Shown one piece after another: positions 51,667 through 60,963 of a stretch of DNA of 64,000 nucleotides (position 1 is the stretch's first letter; every line of letters begins with the position of its first letter). Made by a program: the position numbers and the translations under genes. Origin of the DNA: Janthinobacterium rivuli (GTDB lineage: Bacteria > Pseudomonadota > Gammaproteobacteria > Burkholderiales > Burkholderiaceae_D); assembly GCF_029690045.1 (NCBI RefSeq), contig NZ_CP121464.1, positions 2,108,001 to 2,172,000 of the forward strand. The letters run 5' to 3'. The notes below the pieces were generated by a model. It was not told the DNA's origin, searched no databases, and worked only from the letters and a program-made list of their open reading frames with translations.

Positions 51667-53088
51667 CTACAAAAATTCGGTGATGAGTTTGCCGAGCAGA
51701 ATGATCGCCTGTTCTACACCCACGCTCCACGGATAGCTGTAGTTGAGGCGGATGCAATGCTTGTAGGCCTGGCTGACGGAAAACATGCGCCCCGGACCCA
51801 CCGTGATCTTGCATTCCAGCGCGCGCCGGTACAGCTGCATGGAGTCTATGTCGCCGGGCAATTCCACCCACAGCACGTAGCCGCCCTGCGGGTGCGAGAT
51901 TTTCGTGCCAGCAGGAAAGAAGCGCTGCACGGCGGCGGCCATGATGCGCGCTTGCTGGGCATAGGCCTTGCGGGTGCGGCGCAGATGCTGTTCGTAGCCA
52001 TCGTTTTGCAGGTATTCGGCGATGGCCAGCTGCGGAAACGAGGAGGTGGCCAGGGTGTTGAGGAATTTGAGTTCCTCCACCTTGCCCCGGTAGCGCCCGG
52101 CCAGGGCCCAGCCCACGCGCTGCGCGGAACTGAGGCTCTTGGAAAACGAGGAGCAGTGCAGCACCATGCCCTTGCGGTCATAGGACTTGAGCGAGGACGG
52201 GTGGGCGTCGCCGTAATACAGTTCGTTGTAGACGCCGTTTTCGATGGCGGGCACGTCGTGCTGTTCCAGCAGTTGTACCAGGGCCCGCTTGCGCTGGTCG
52301 GACATTTGAAAACCCAGCGGATTCTGGAAGTTCGGCATCACCATGACGGCGGCGATCGGTTGCTGGGCCATGATGTCGGCCAGCGCTTCGATGCTGATGC
52401 CATCGTACGGATCGGTGGACACTTCCACCACCTTCATGCCCAGCCGTTCGACGGCCATCAGCATGGCATAGAAGGTGGGCGACTCGACGGCGATGGTGTC
52501 GCCCGGCTTGGCCACGGCTTGCAGGCACAGGTTGATGGCTTCCGTGGCGCCCACGGTGACGATGATTTCATCGGGATCGACGGCCAGACCGTTTTCCATG
52601 TAGCGGCGGGCGATTTCGCGGATCAGCTGCGGGTTGCCCGGCGGCAGGTCATCCGTCATGTTCCACACGCGGTTGCGGCGCGCCACGGCGCCCGCATACT
52701 GGTTGATGCGTTCCCAGGGAAACAGCGAAGGGTCGGGGTAGGGCGAGCCCAGCGGTATGGCGTCATGCAAGCCGATCGAGCGCAAGGTCGACAGCACCAG
52801 GCGGCTGACGTGCACTTCCGCCGGCACGGGGCTGGGGTGCGACGCTTGCATGCACAGGCCGGCGTTCTGTGCATCGCTGGTGCGCGGACGCACGAAGTAG
52901 CCGGACTGGGGCCGGCTTTCGATCACGCCCATGCCTTCCAGCTTGACATAGGCGCGCAGCACCGTGGTGATGCTCAGCTTGTGCTGCTGGCTGGTCTGGC
53001 GCACCGAGGGAATGCGTTCACCGGGCAGGAGCACGCCCTTTTCCACCAGTTGCTCGATGTCGCTGACGAGCTTTTCATACAATTTCAT
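51667..53088 (-). CDS. MocR-family regulator (GntR plus aminotransferase domain)
   Basis: The 473-aa protein fuses a GntR winged helix (about 1-75; LPGERIPSVRQTSQQHKLS) to a class I aminotransferase-like domain containing SFSKSLSSAQRVGW, the PLP Lys region. MocR proteins sense amino-acid or vitamin B6 metabolites. It is divergent from the Dyp gene across a gap with direct repeats. Confidence 0.92.
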   Translation of the reverse strand: MKLYEKLVSDIEQLVEKGVLLPGERIPSVRQTSQQHKLSITTVLRAYVKLEGMGVIESRPQSGYFVRPRTSDAQNAGLCMQASHPSPVPAEVHVSRLVLSTLRSIGLHDAIPLGSPYPDPSLFPWERINQYAGAVARRNRVWNMTDDLPPGNPQLIREIARRYMENGLAVDPDEIIVTVGATEAINLCLQAVAKPGDTIAVESPTFYAMLMAVERLGMKVVEVSTDPYDGISIEALADIMAQQPIAAVMVMPNFQNPLGFQMSDQRKRALVQLLEQHDVPAIENGVYNELYYGDAHPSSLKSYDRKGMVLHCSSFSKSLSSAQRVGWALAGRYRGKVEELKFLNTLATSSFPQLAIAEYLQNDGYEQHLRRTRKAYAQQARIMAAAVQRFFPAGTKISHPQGGYVLWVELPGDIDSMQLYRRALECKITVGPGRMFSVSQAYKHCIRLNYSYPWSVGVEQAIILLGKLITEFL

Positions 53089-53167
53089 GCAATGGTATCC
53101 ATTCTTATTCTTGCTCTACGTCATTGCATTATCGTCCAATTCATGACTACCTATAGTTACAGTTATC

Positions 53168-53191
53168 GCATGTTGCCGAAAGCATGTTGCC
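53168..53191. promoter_or_regulatory. Direct repeats GCATGTTGCC in the MocR/Dyp gap
   Basis: GCATGTTGCC at 53168-53177 and again at 53182-53191 (14-bp period) lie between the divergent genes. MocR regulators often bind direct repeats, so this is a candidate site; binding is inferred. Confidence 0.5.
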
Positions 53192-53260
53192 TAAATGAAA
53201 CTGCCATCCGGCACTTCTGATTTAAGATCCACATAGAAAACAAAAAGAGGAATATTGGTT

Positions 53261-54223
53261 ATGGCAATTCCACAAAGCATGTTGTCGGTCGTCGCGCGCG
53301 ACGAAGTGCATTTGCAGTTCAAGGTAAAGGCCGGCGTCGATATGCGGCAGTTGTTCAAGTTGCTGGGCAAGCTGTGGGAATCCGAAGTCACGGGCATCCT
53401 CGATCCCACGCTGAACCGCCACCATCAGTTGACGGGCGGCACTGCCAATGTGGTGCTGGGATTCAAGCCCGAGCTGTGGCGCGCCGCTTGCCCCGGCTGC
53501 GTGCCGGACAACATGGCATCGTTTGCGCAGGACCTGGTGGGCGCCAACGGCAAGACGGCGCCGGCCACGCAGCACGATTTCTGGGTCTGGATCACGCAGT
53601 CGAACGCGGCCACCCTGTACGACAGCATGCGCACGACGCTCACGCTTTTGAGTCCCTTCGCCGAGCTGGCCAGCGAGCAGGTGTGTTTTCCGTATCATAA
53701 TAATGTGACCTTCGACGGCTTTGCCGACGGCGTCGCCAATCCGAATCCGTTTCGCGCCAACGGCGTGGCCATCATTCCGGACGGCGAGGCGGGCGCGGGC
53801 GGTTCGACCGTGCTGCTGCAAAAATGGCGCATGGACGTGGAGCGCCTGCGCGCCTTGCCCGTGCACGCGGCCGAGCAGGTATGGGGCCGCACCAAGGCCG
53901 GCAGCCATGAATTGTCGCCGCTGCCCGTCGATTCCCACGTGGGCCGCAACCAGTTCATCCGCGATGGCGAGGAAGTCGATATCGTGCGCCGCAATGCCAA
54001 TTACGCCAATGCCGGCGAGGCGGGCGTCATGTTTGTCGGTTTCTGCAAGGACATCACGGTGACCATGGGCATGCTGCGGCAAATGTACGGCGTAGGCTAT
54101 GATGGCGTCACCAAGACGGACAGGTTGCTGGATTTTTCCACGGCGCTGTCGTCGGCGATCTATTTTGTGCCCAGCATCGACGCCTTGCTGGCCGTGGGTA
54201 TTTCGCCGGCGGATCCCGGCTAA
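53261..54223 (+). CDS. Dyp-type heme peroxidase
   Basis: The 320-aa protein has the GFADGVANP motif, the conserved GxxDG Asp of Dyp peroxidases, and a later GRNQFIRDGEEVDIVRRN region with catalytic Arg and heme His nearby. It resembles the YfeX branch and lacks a Tat signal, so it is cytoplasmic. ATG 53261 has AGAGG about 10 bp upstream; TTG 53255 is less likely. Confidence 0.9.
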   Translation: MAIPQSMLSVVARDEVHLQFKVKAGVDMRQLFKLLGKLWESEVTGILDPTLNRHHQLTGGTANVVLGFKPELWRAACPGCVPDNMASFAQDLVGANGKTAPATQHDFWVWITQSNAATLYDSMRTTLTLLSPFAELASEQVCFPYHNNVTFDGFADGVANPNPFRANGVAIIPDGEAGAGGSTVLLQKWRMDVERLRALPVHAAEQVWGRTKAGSHELSPLPVDSHVGRNQFIRDGEEVDIVRRNANYANAGEAGVMFVGFCKDITVTMGMLRQMYGVGYDGVTKTDRLLDFSTALSSAIYFVPSIDALLAVGISPADPG

Positions 54224-54269
54224 GGGCCGCCCCGGCGGTTCCGATTTTTACTTTCACTAGGAGTTTTTC

Positions 54270-54653
54270 ATGCGTATTCGTCCCGCCACCTTGCTGTCCG
54301 CCCTGATCTTCGGCAGCGTCGTCTTCAGCGCTTCCGCTTCCGCCGTCGGCCTGGGTTTCCTGGCCGATACGCCGATGGCCTACCTGAACAAGAACGACAA
54401 GCCCGTCTTCGTGAAAGCCGTCACCGACGTGCTCAATGACAAGCAAGATGGCGAAGCCGTACAGTGGAGCAATGAAGGCTTGCGCAATTCCGTGCGCATC
54501 GCCGCCGAGATCACGGCCAGCGATACGCAAAAGACGGAGGCGCAAACCTGCCGCAAGGTGCAGGTAGCCTTGAGCGCCAAGGGCCAGGAACAGACGCTCA
54601 AGCTGAAGGTCTGCAAGGCTGGCACGAGCGCGTGGAAAGTGGCGAAGAGCTGA
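54270..54653 (+). CDS. Exported surface-antigen-like protein
   Basis: The 127-aa protein has a signal peptide (cleavage after SASA, residue 24) and a body (FLADTPMAYLNKNDKPVF, AVQWSNEGLRNSV) like RT0821/Lpp0805-type surface proteins. It starts about 46 bp after the Dyp gene. Confidence 0.65.
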   Translation: MRIRPATLLSALIFGSVVFSASASAVGLGFLADTPMAYLNKNDKPVFVKAVTDVLNDKQDGEAVQWSNEGLRNSVRIAAEITASDTQKTEAQTCRKVQVALSAKGQEQTLKLKVCKAGTSAWKVAKS

Positions 54654-54669
54654 TCGTCCGTGCAGTTCC

Positions 54670-54692
54670 CTTGCCGGTTCTGTGCCGGCAAG
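54670..54692 (+). terminator. Possible terminator hairpin
   Basis: CTTGCCGG and CCGGCAAG form an 8-bp stem with a 7-base loop directly after the exported protein gene, without a clear T run, so it may act as attenuator or weak terminator. Confidence 0.4.
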
Positions 54693-54761
54693 GTGCGACT
54701 TTCCTCTAGGTAAGTCTGGCAGCGGTTAGAATCACGCTTTACCCTCACTTTTCTCACCTGC

Positions 54762-56597
54762 ATGCAGCAAAGTCGCCTCCTGTTCTTCCGCCTGGCCGGC
54801 CAGTTTCGCCGCTATGGCGCCATCGTTGCCGCCACCTTGCTGGCCGTGGGCGTGGCGTCCGCCACCGATGTGTTGTTAATCCGTCAGTTGCAAAACGTCG
54901 TCGACGCCATGCGCGCGACGGCCAGCACGCAGGTCGCGCCCGCGTCCGGCGTGATGGGCATGTTGCAGGGCTGGATCGACCGTTTCTTGCCGGCACAGGC
55001 GGGGCAGGTGGACTTATGGGTGATTCCCGCCACCATCCTGGGCCTGGCCGTGCTGCGCATGGTGTCGAGCTTTGCCGGCGATTATGGTTCCGTCTGGCTA
55101 TCGAGCCGGGTGCAGGCCGATTTGCGCGAAAAAATGTTCGCCACCATCATGCGCCTGCCCAGCCGCTTTTTCGATACCACCACCACCAGTTTGACGCAGT
55201 CGCGCGTGGCCTTCGACGCCAGCCAGGTGTCGCAGGCGGGCTTGAACGTGCTCAACGTGATGGTGCGCGATTCCGTCGCCACCATCGGTTATCTGATCCT
55301 GCTGTTCAGCATCGACGTGAAACTGGCCCTGTTCTGCATGGCGTCGATGCCCATCGTGGCCATCGTCGTGACTCTGGCGGGACGCCGCATGCGCCACCTG
55401 AGCAAGAGTTCGCAGCAAGCCGTGGGCGAGCTGACCTCCGTGCTCGACGAAAGCATCGGCGGCCAGCGCGTCGTGAAAATCTTCGGCGGCCAGGATTATG
55501 AACAGGCGCGCTTCGTCGACGTGGTCAAGCGCAACCGCCAGCTGGCCGTCAAGCATGCTGCCACCTCGGCCATGAATTCCGGCTTCATCATGATGCTCGT
55601 CGGCATCACCCTGTCATCCGTGATCTATTTCGCCATGCTGCGCGCGCAAAGCGGCGCCATCACGCCGGGCGCCTTCGTCGCCTTCATGGGGGCACTGATG
55701 GCGATGCAGTCGCCGATCAAGAATCTGACGAAGATCAATGAACCGCTGCAGCGTGGCCTGGCGGCGGCCGAGTCCGTCTTCGGCCTGATCGACACGCCGC
55801 TGGAACCGGACCCGGGCGCCATCGCGCCCGTCACGGTGCAGGGCAATCTGTCCTTGCAGAACGTGCACTTCCGCTACAACAGCGACGATCCCGATGCGCC
55901 TACGGCCTTGAGCGACATCACGCTCGACATCCGCGCCGGCGAAACGGTGGCCCTGGTGGGCGGCTCGGGCGGTGGCAAGACAACCTTGCTGGGCTTGCTG
56001 CCGCGCTTCTATGACGTCAGCGGCGGCCAGATCCTGCTAGACGGCGTCGACCTGCGCGACTACGCGCTGCTGGCCCTGCGGCGCCAGTTCGCCCTCGTCA
56101 GCCAGGACGTGATTTTGTTCAACGACACGATGGCGGCGAATATCGCGTATGGCGACCCGGCCCCGGACCAGGACAGAATCGAAGCATCGGCGCGCGCCGC
56201 CTATGCGCACGACTTCATCATGCAGTTGCCGCAGGGCTACGCCACCCAGGCGGGGCAGAATGGTTCGCGCCTGTCGGGCGGACAACGCCAGCGCCTGGCG
56301 ATCGCCCGCGCCCTGTACAAGGACGCGCCGATTTTGCTGCTGGACGAAGCGACCAGCGCGCTGGACACGGAGTCGGAGCGTTCCGTGCAGGCGGCGCTGG
56401 AAGTGCTGATGCGCAACCGCACCACCATCGTCATCGCCCACAGGCTGTCGACCATCGAAAGTGCCGACCGCATCGTCGTCATGCAGGGTGGCCGCCTGGT
56501 GGAAGCGGGCAGCCACACGGACTTGCTGCGGCAGGGCGGCGCGTATGCGCGCCTGCATGCGAGCCAGCTATCTCCCATCAAGGATGGCTTGGGCTGA
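54762..56597 (+). CDS. msbA: Lipid A export ABC transporter MsbA
   Basis: The 611-aa protein has an N-terminal six-helix domain and a C-terminal ATPase with Walker A VGGSGGGKTT, signature LSGGQRQRLAIARAL and Walker B ILLLDEATSALD. It flips lipid A-core across the inner membrane. A good terminator follows. Confidence 0.93.
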   Translation: MQQSRLLFFRLAGQFRRYGAIVAATLLAVGVASATDVLLIRQLQNVVDAMRATASTQVAPASGVMGMLQGWIDRFLPAQAGQVDLWVIPATILGLAVLRMVSSFAGDYGSVWLSSRVQADLREKMFATIMRLPSRFFDTTTTSLTQSRVAFDASQVSQAGLNVLNVMVRDSVATIGYLILLFSIDVKLALFCMASMPIVAIVVTLAGRRMRHLSKSSQQAVGELTSVLDESIGGQRVVKIFGGQDYEQARFVDVVKRNRQLAVKHAATSAMNSGFIMMLVGITLSSVIYFAMLRAQSGAITPGAFVAFMGALMAMQSPIKNLTKINEPLQRGLAAAESVFGLIDTPLEPDPGAIAPVTVQGNLSLQNVHFRYNSDDPDAPTALSDITLDIRAGETVALVGGSGGGKTTLLGLLPRFYDVSGGQILLDGVDLRDYALLALRRQFALVSQDVILFNDTMAANIAYGDPAPDQDRIEASARAAYAHDFIMQLPQGYATQAGQNGSRLSGGQRQRLAIARALYKDAPILLLDEATSALDTESERSVQAALEVLMRNRTTIVIAHRLSTIESADRIVVMQGGRLVEAGSHTDLLRQGGAYARLHASQLSPIKDGLG

Positions 56598-56625
56598 AAC
56601 TGCGCACGCGCACGCGCACCCGCCA

Positions 56626-56664
56626 GGCCGGAGCCGGATCAGCAGGTTCGTCCCGGCCTTTTTT
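56626..56664 (+). terminator. Rho-independent terminator after msbA
   Basis: AGGCCGG and CCGGCCT form a stem enclosing about 20 bases and are followed by TTTTT. Confidence 0.6.
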
Positions 56665-56746
56665 CATGGGGCGGCAATCGTGCCCATGGCGAACGGCGCT
56701 TGCCTTTATGATGGTGGCCGCAAAGCAATATGATCAATGGAGCAAC

Positions 56747-57874
56747 ATGAAGAATCAACAGACGATGCGCTGGCTGCTGGCCGCCGCGCTGGGCATGGGT
56801 GCAGCCCTGCCACTGGCGGCACAGGAGCAGTCCGCGGCGCCAAAACCAACGCCCACACGACAGGAGGAAGACCAGGCCATGTATCTGGATGAAAATTTCA
56901 TGCCGAGCAACCAACGCCGCGCCGTGTATGCGCTGCGCACGCCGCCCGTACGCGACGAGGCGCTGGGCGCCTGGCACGTGCGGCTGGAATTTCCCGACAC
57001 GCCGGGCGTGCTGGCCTTTGAAACCTACACCACGGACCTGGACCTGAGCCAGGTCAGGTTCGTGCGTTTCCGCAAGTATTACTACGAGAATGGCCAGTTG
57101 CTGCGCGAAACCTACTTCAATGCCCAGGGCGAGGAGTTGCTCGGCGGCTGCGTGTACTTTGAAAACGGCCAGGTCAAGCAAAAGGTGACGGCCTTGCCGA
57201 ACGGGCGTGACAGCATCTCGGAAACGTATCACGAGAATGGCCAGCTGATGAGCCGCACCTTGTATCACGGCGACGAGATGGCCGATGGCGAGCATGTGTC
57301 GTATGCCGCGAATGGTGCCGTCAGCAGCCGCTCGTATCGACGCAATGGCGAGATGGATGGCGTGCAGGAATCGTTTTATGCCGATGGCAAGCTGTTCCAA
57401 CGGGGACAGTTCGTCGATGGCAAGCGCGAGGGCGAGTTTGTCACGTATGCCGAGGACGGCAGTGTGATGGCCAGGACCGTGTGGGTGCACGGCAAGCCTG
57501 ACGGCTGGTCGTTTGAAAGCCATGGCAATGGCGTCATGTCGAACAAAACGCTGTACCAGAAAGGCGCCGTGCTCAGCTTGCAAACGTGGGGACCGAGTGG
57601 CCGGCCCGTGTTTGCGTGGCAGAAAGACGCGCAGGGGCGCGACCATGGCGATACGACGGACTGGCATGCCAACGGCGTGCGCGCCAGCGTGACCCCGTTT
57701 GTCGAAGGCCAGCGCCACGGCTTGCTGCAAACCTGGTACAGCGATGGCAGCCTGCGGCAGATCGTGCCGTACGAGCACGGCAAGAAGCACGGTATCGAGC
57801 GTCAGTGGGACCAGGCCGGCAAGCAGGTGCTGGAGCAGGCATGGCGTGACGGTCAGCCCGTAACAAGCAGTTAG
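56747..57874 (+). CDS. Exported MORN-type repeat protein
   Basis: The 375-aa protein has a signal peptide (cleavage near LAA, residue 24) and many MORN-2-like repeats (YYYENGQLLRETYFNAQGE, YHENGQLMSRTLYHGDE, YADGKLFQRGQFVDGKREGE). These repeats are found in antitoxin-labelled YwqK proteins and surface proteins. ATG 56747 has GGAG 6 bp upstream. Confidence 0.8.
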   Translation: MKNQQTMRWLLAAALGMGAALPLAAQEQSAAPKPTPTRQEEDQAMYLDENFMPSNQRRAVYALRTPPVRDEALGAWHVRLEFPDTPGVLAFETYTTDLDLSQVRFVRFRKYYYENGQLLRETYFNAQGEELLGGCVYFENGQVKQKVTALPNGRDSISETYHENGQLMSRTLYHGDEMADGEHVSYAANGAVSSRSYRRNGEMDGVQESFYADGKLFQRGQFVDGKREGEFVTYAEDGSVMARTVWVHGKPDGWSFESHGNGVMSNKTLYQKGAVLSLQTWGPSGRPVFAWQKDAQGRDHGDTTDWHANGVRASVTPFVEGQRHGLLQTWYSDGSLRQIVPYEHGKKHGIERQWDQAGKQVLEQAWRDGQPVTSS

Positions 57875-57953
57875 TTCCGCGCCGCCATTGCAGGTATCAT
57901 GCAGGGATTCCGGCCCGCCAGCAGGCGCGAAGCCGGTGGGATAACTGGAGGCA

Positions 57954-58448
57954 ATGGTGGTGGAAGCGGAAGTTTCGGCGTTGGCCAGGGCGCAAGGCAT
58001 GGCCTTGCAAAACATGCGTGTCGTCATGCGCGCGGCGCAGCGCCACTCGGCGCAGATCGAGAAACAATGCGGCGTGTCGGGCGCGCAATTGTGGGTGATG
58101 CAGGAATTGCTGGAGCGGCCGGGCCTGCGCATGGGCGAGCTGGCCAGCAAGATGTCGATCCACCAGACGACGGCCAGCAACCTGGTCGAGGCGTTGGTCA
58201 AGAAAGCCTATGTGCGCAAGGCGCGCGACCAGCCCGATCAGCGCGTGGTCACCCTGACCCTGACGGCGGAGGGGCAGGCCGTGATCGCCGGCGCGCCGCA
58301 GCCGGCGCGCGGTTTGCTGCCCAGTGCGCTGGCTCAGCTGGACCCCGACAGCCTGGCGCACCTGAACCTGGGCTTGAGCGCCTTGCTGGCCGTCGTCGCT
58401 CCCGATGACAGGCAGGCGGGCATGCAGCCGTTTCCGTTTACGATGTAG
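57954..58448 (+). CDS. MarR-family transcriptional regulator
   Basis: The 164-aa protein carries a MarR winged helix (GLRMGELASKMSIHQTTASNLVEAL, then a wing). GGAGG precedes ATG 57954. It ends overlapping the ClC gene by 11 bp tail-to-tail. Confidence 0.9.
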   Translation: MVVEAEVSALARAQGMALQNMRVVMRAAQRHSAQIEKQCGVSGAQLWVMQELLERPGLRMGELASKMSIHQTTASNLVEALVKKAYVRKARDQPDQRVVTLTLTAEGQAVIAGAPQPARGLLPSALAQLDPDSLAHLNLGLSALLAVVAPDDRQAGMQPFPFTM

Positions 58449-59787
58449 CTCCCTGAGTTTCCCGGCCCGCTTGCTGCTGTGGCAACCGTTGCAGCTGCAA
58501 TTGCGCCAGCGCCCCGTACAGCGGTTCGCTCAGTACGCGCGAAACCGTGCTGGCGACGACGGCGCAGGCCATCAGGCTCAGCACCATGCCGTGGCCATCG
58601 ACCATTTCCATGACAATAATAAAAGCCGTCAGCGGCGCCTGCGTGGCGGCGGCCAGGAAGCCCACCATGCCCAGCGCGATCAGCGCGGGCGCGTGCGGAT
58701 AGTGCAGCAGCACGGCGATATCGTGGCCGATGCCGGCGCCGATGGCCAGCGATGGCGCGAAGATGCCGGCCGGCACGCCCGACCAGACGGTCAGCCACGT
58801 GGCCACATATTTGAAGGCAACAAAGGCGGGCGCCACGTCGGACGAGCCTTCCAGCATGGCGCGCGTGGCCACGGTGCCGCTGCCGAACGTGGCGCCATGG
58901 CTGGCGATGCCGATGGCCGCCACCAGCACACCGCAGACGGCGGCGAACAGCACGGGCCGGCCCTTTCTCCACGCGGACAGTTTTCCCAGCGGATTGCCAC
59001 GGGCGGAGGCCAGCAGCAGCCGGGCAAACAGGCCGCCCGCCACGCCTGCGATCAAGGTGACGAGTAAACCCGGCAAGGCCAGCGCCAGGCCGATGGGGCC
59101 GGGATGGATGATGCCGAAGTGCGTGGCGTTGCCGTGGATCGACACGGCCATCATGCCGGCCAGCACGATGCCGGCCACGATCAGGCCGCTGTTGCGCTGC
59201 TCGGGCGAGCGCGAGAGTTCCTCGATGGCAAACATGACGCCCGCCAGCGGCGTGTTGAAGGCGGCCGCGATGCCGGCCGCGCCGCCGGCCACCAGCAGCG
59301 AATGGGCGCTCACCTGCGAGTGGCGCGGCAGCCAGCGGCGCGCGGCCAGCATCACGCCAGCCGCAATTTGCACGGACGGGCCTTCGCGCCCCAGAGACAA
59401 GCCGCCCAGCAAGCCCCCCGCCGTCAGGCCGATTTTCGCGGCACTGAGTTTCAACGAGACAAATAGCGAGCGCTGCTCGGGCGCCACGGCCGGATCCAGT
59501 GTCGCCATCACTTGTGGGATGCCGGAACCGGCCGCGCCCATCGCGTAGCGGCGCGTCAGCCAGACCAGCAGGGCGGCGCAGGCTGGCGTCCATAGCAGGG
59601 CGAACCACCAGGCCTTGCCGTTAAAAAAGAGAAACAGGTCCAGCGCTTCCTCCGCCAGCCACGTAAAACCGACGACGACGAGACCCGCGATGGCGGCCAT
59701 GCCGACGACGACGGCGCGCGACCACCACAGGCGCGGGTTGGCAAATTCATGCTTGAAGGCAGAGGGAATATCGTGCAAGTGCTTCAT
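58438..59787 (-). CDS. ClC-family chloride channel/antiporter
   Basis: The 449-aa membrane protein holds the three ClC filter motifs: GSGIPQ, GREGPSVQ and GIFAPS. The gating Glu in GREGP is present. It exchanges or conducts chloride. Confidence 0.93.
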   Translation of the reverse strand: MKHLHDIPSAFKHEFANPRLWWSRAVVVGMAAIAGLVVVGFTWLAEEALDLFLFFNGKAWWFALLWTPACAALLVWLTRRYAMGAAGSGIPQVMATLDPAVAPEQRSLFVSLKLSAAKIGLTAGGLLGGLSLGREGPSVQIAAGVMLAARRWLPRHSQVSAHSLLVAGGAAGIAAAFNTPLAGVMFAIEELSRSPEQRNSGLIVAGIVLAGMMAVSIHGNATHFGIIHPGPIGLALALPGLLVTLIAGVAGGLFARLLLASARGNPLGKLSAWRKGRPVLFAAVCGVLVAAIGIASHGATFGSGTVATRAMLEGSSDVAPAFVAFKYVATWLTVWSGVPAGIFAPSLAIGAGIGHDIAVLLHYPHAPALIALGMVGFLAAATQAPLTAFIIVMEMVDGHGMVLSLMACAVVASTVSRVLSEPLYGALAQLQLQRLPQQQAGRETQGATS

Positions 59788-59901
59788 TGCGGCAAGTCCA
59801 GGAAGGGGCGCGCAGGGCGTCGGGGAGACTTGCCATTATATAGATGTATTTGTTCAAATGTATTTGCGGGATTTAATTTTGGTATTGCAGTTGCGGAACT
59901 G

Positions 59902-60801
59902 CTACACGAACAGCTCGCGCCGCGCGCTCTGGCTGATGGCGATGGTGGCCGGGTGGCTCAGGCGCCGTTCCGTGGTGATCGCATACACCTGCTCGACGAG
60001 GCTGTCGACCCGGCCCAGTGCCACCACGGCGTACTGTTCGCAGACCTGGGGCGCGATGACGGTGGGCGCAAAGAACAGGCCGGCGCCGGACTGGCCGAAG
60101 GCTTTCATCATGGCGCTGTCGTCGAACTCGCCTACGATGCGCGGGTGCAGATTGTTGTCGCCCAGCCACTGCAGCAAGCGCCCGTAAATGGCGAAGTCTT
60201 CGCCGGGCAGCAGCAGCGGCGCGCCGTCCAGGCATTGCGGAAAGCCCCCTGTCAGGGTGGCGGCCAGCGCTGGCGTGCCGAACAGGGTCATGCCGCTTTC
60301 GCCCAGTAAATGGTTAAAGCCGCGCACGCTCAAGTGGGCCGGCATGGGGCGGTCCGCCATGATCAGGTCGAGCCGGTGCACTGCCAGGTCCGCCAGCAGG
60401 CTGGCCAGCCGGCCTTCGCGGCAAATGATGCGCAGCGGCTCGGCCAGTCCCAGCGCGGGCGCGACGAGGCGGCAGGCGATCAGTTTCGACACGGAATCGG
60501 CGCAGCCCACGCGGAAGGTCGTCGTCGTGGTGCGCGATTGGTCGCGCACGATTTCCAGCAATTCATCGCCCGTGCTGAAGATGCTTTCGGCATGGCTGAG
60601 GATGCGCCGCCCCGTGTCCGTCAATTCCAGCTGGCGCCCGCTGCGGCGGAACAGTTCCACGCCCAGGGTGTCGGCAAACTCGCTGAGCTGTCCGGAAATC
60701 GATTGCGGCGTCAGGTGCAGCTGCTCGGCCGCGCGCGCGATGCTGCCTGTCTTGGCCACCATCCAGAAATAGCGCAAGTGCTTGAAGTTGAGTGTAGACA
60801 T
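59902..60801 (-). CDS. LysR-family regulator, NhaR-like
   Basis: The 299-aa protein has an N-terminal LysR helix-turn-helix. FKHLRYFWMVAKTGSIARAA and HLTPQSISGQLSEF match NhaR. It is divergent from terC and probably controls it. ATG 60801 (MSTLNF) is the family start. Confidence 0.88.
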   Translation of the reverse strand: MSTLNFKHLRYFWMVAKTGSIARAAEQLHLTPQSISGQLSEFADTLGVELFRRSGRQLELTDTGRRILSHAESIFSTGDELLEIVRDQSRTTTTTFRVGCADSVSKLIACRLVAPALGLAEPLRIICREGRLASLLADLAVHRLDLIMADRPMPAHLSVRGFNHLLGESGMTLFGTPALAATLTGGFPQCLDGAPLLLPGEDFAIYGRLLQWLGDNNLHPRIVGEFDDSAMMKAFGQSGAGLFFAPTVIAPQVCEQYAVVALGRVDSLVEQVYAITTERRLSHPATIAISQSARRELFV

Positions 60802-60918
60802 GATATTTCCCGGTAATAAATACATCGAGTTTTTCGATGTATTCTTAAATTATATTCGATTTGTTCGATGTTTATATTCAGACTATGATGGCTGCTCAAT
60901 TCATGCAAGGAGAGTGCC
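60802..60918. promoter_or_regulatory. Divergent NhaR-like/TerC regulatory gap with TCGATGT dyads
   Basis: A perfect 7-bp dyad ACATCGA-N5-TCGATGT occupies 60822-60840, and more TCGAT copies lie at 60856 and 60865 (TTCGATTTGTTCGATGT). The phasing is typical of LysR binding and activation sites. Binding is inferred. Confidence 0.6.
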
Positions 60919-60963
60919 ATGGACTTCAGGATACAAACAGACAGTTGCGGAGGCCGCCGATGA
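60919..60963 (+). CDS. Short leader peptide overlapping terC
   Basis: An ATG with AAGGAG 6 bp upstream encodes MDFRIQTDSCGGRR and stops at a TGA that overlaps the terC ATG as ATGA. The peptide could couple or modulate translation of terC. It is seen in sequence; function is inferred. Confidence 0.5.
   Translation: MDFRIQTDSCGGRR

Noticed and set aside
60802..60959. yybP-ykoY manganese riboswitch before terC
   Set aside because: The leader is short and AT-rich, and I cannot find the paired conserved loops of that riboswitch.
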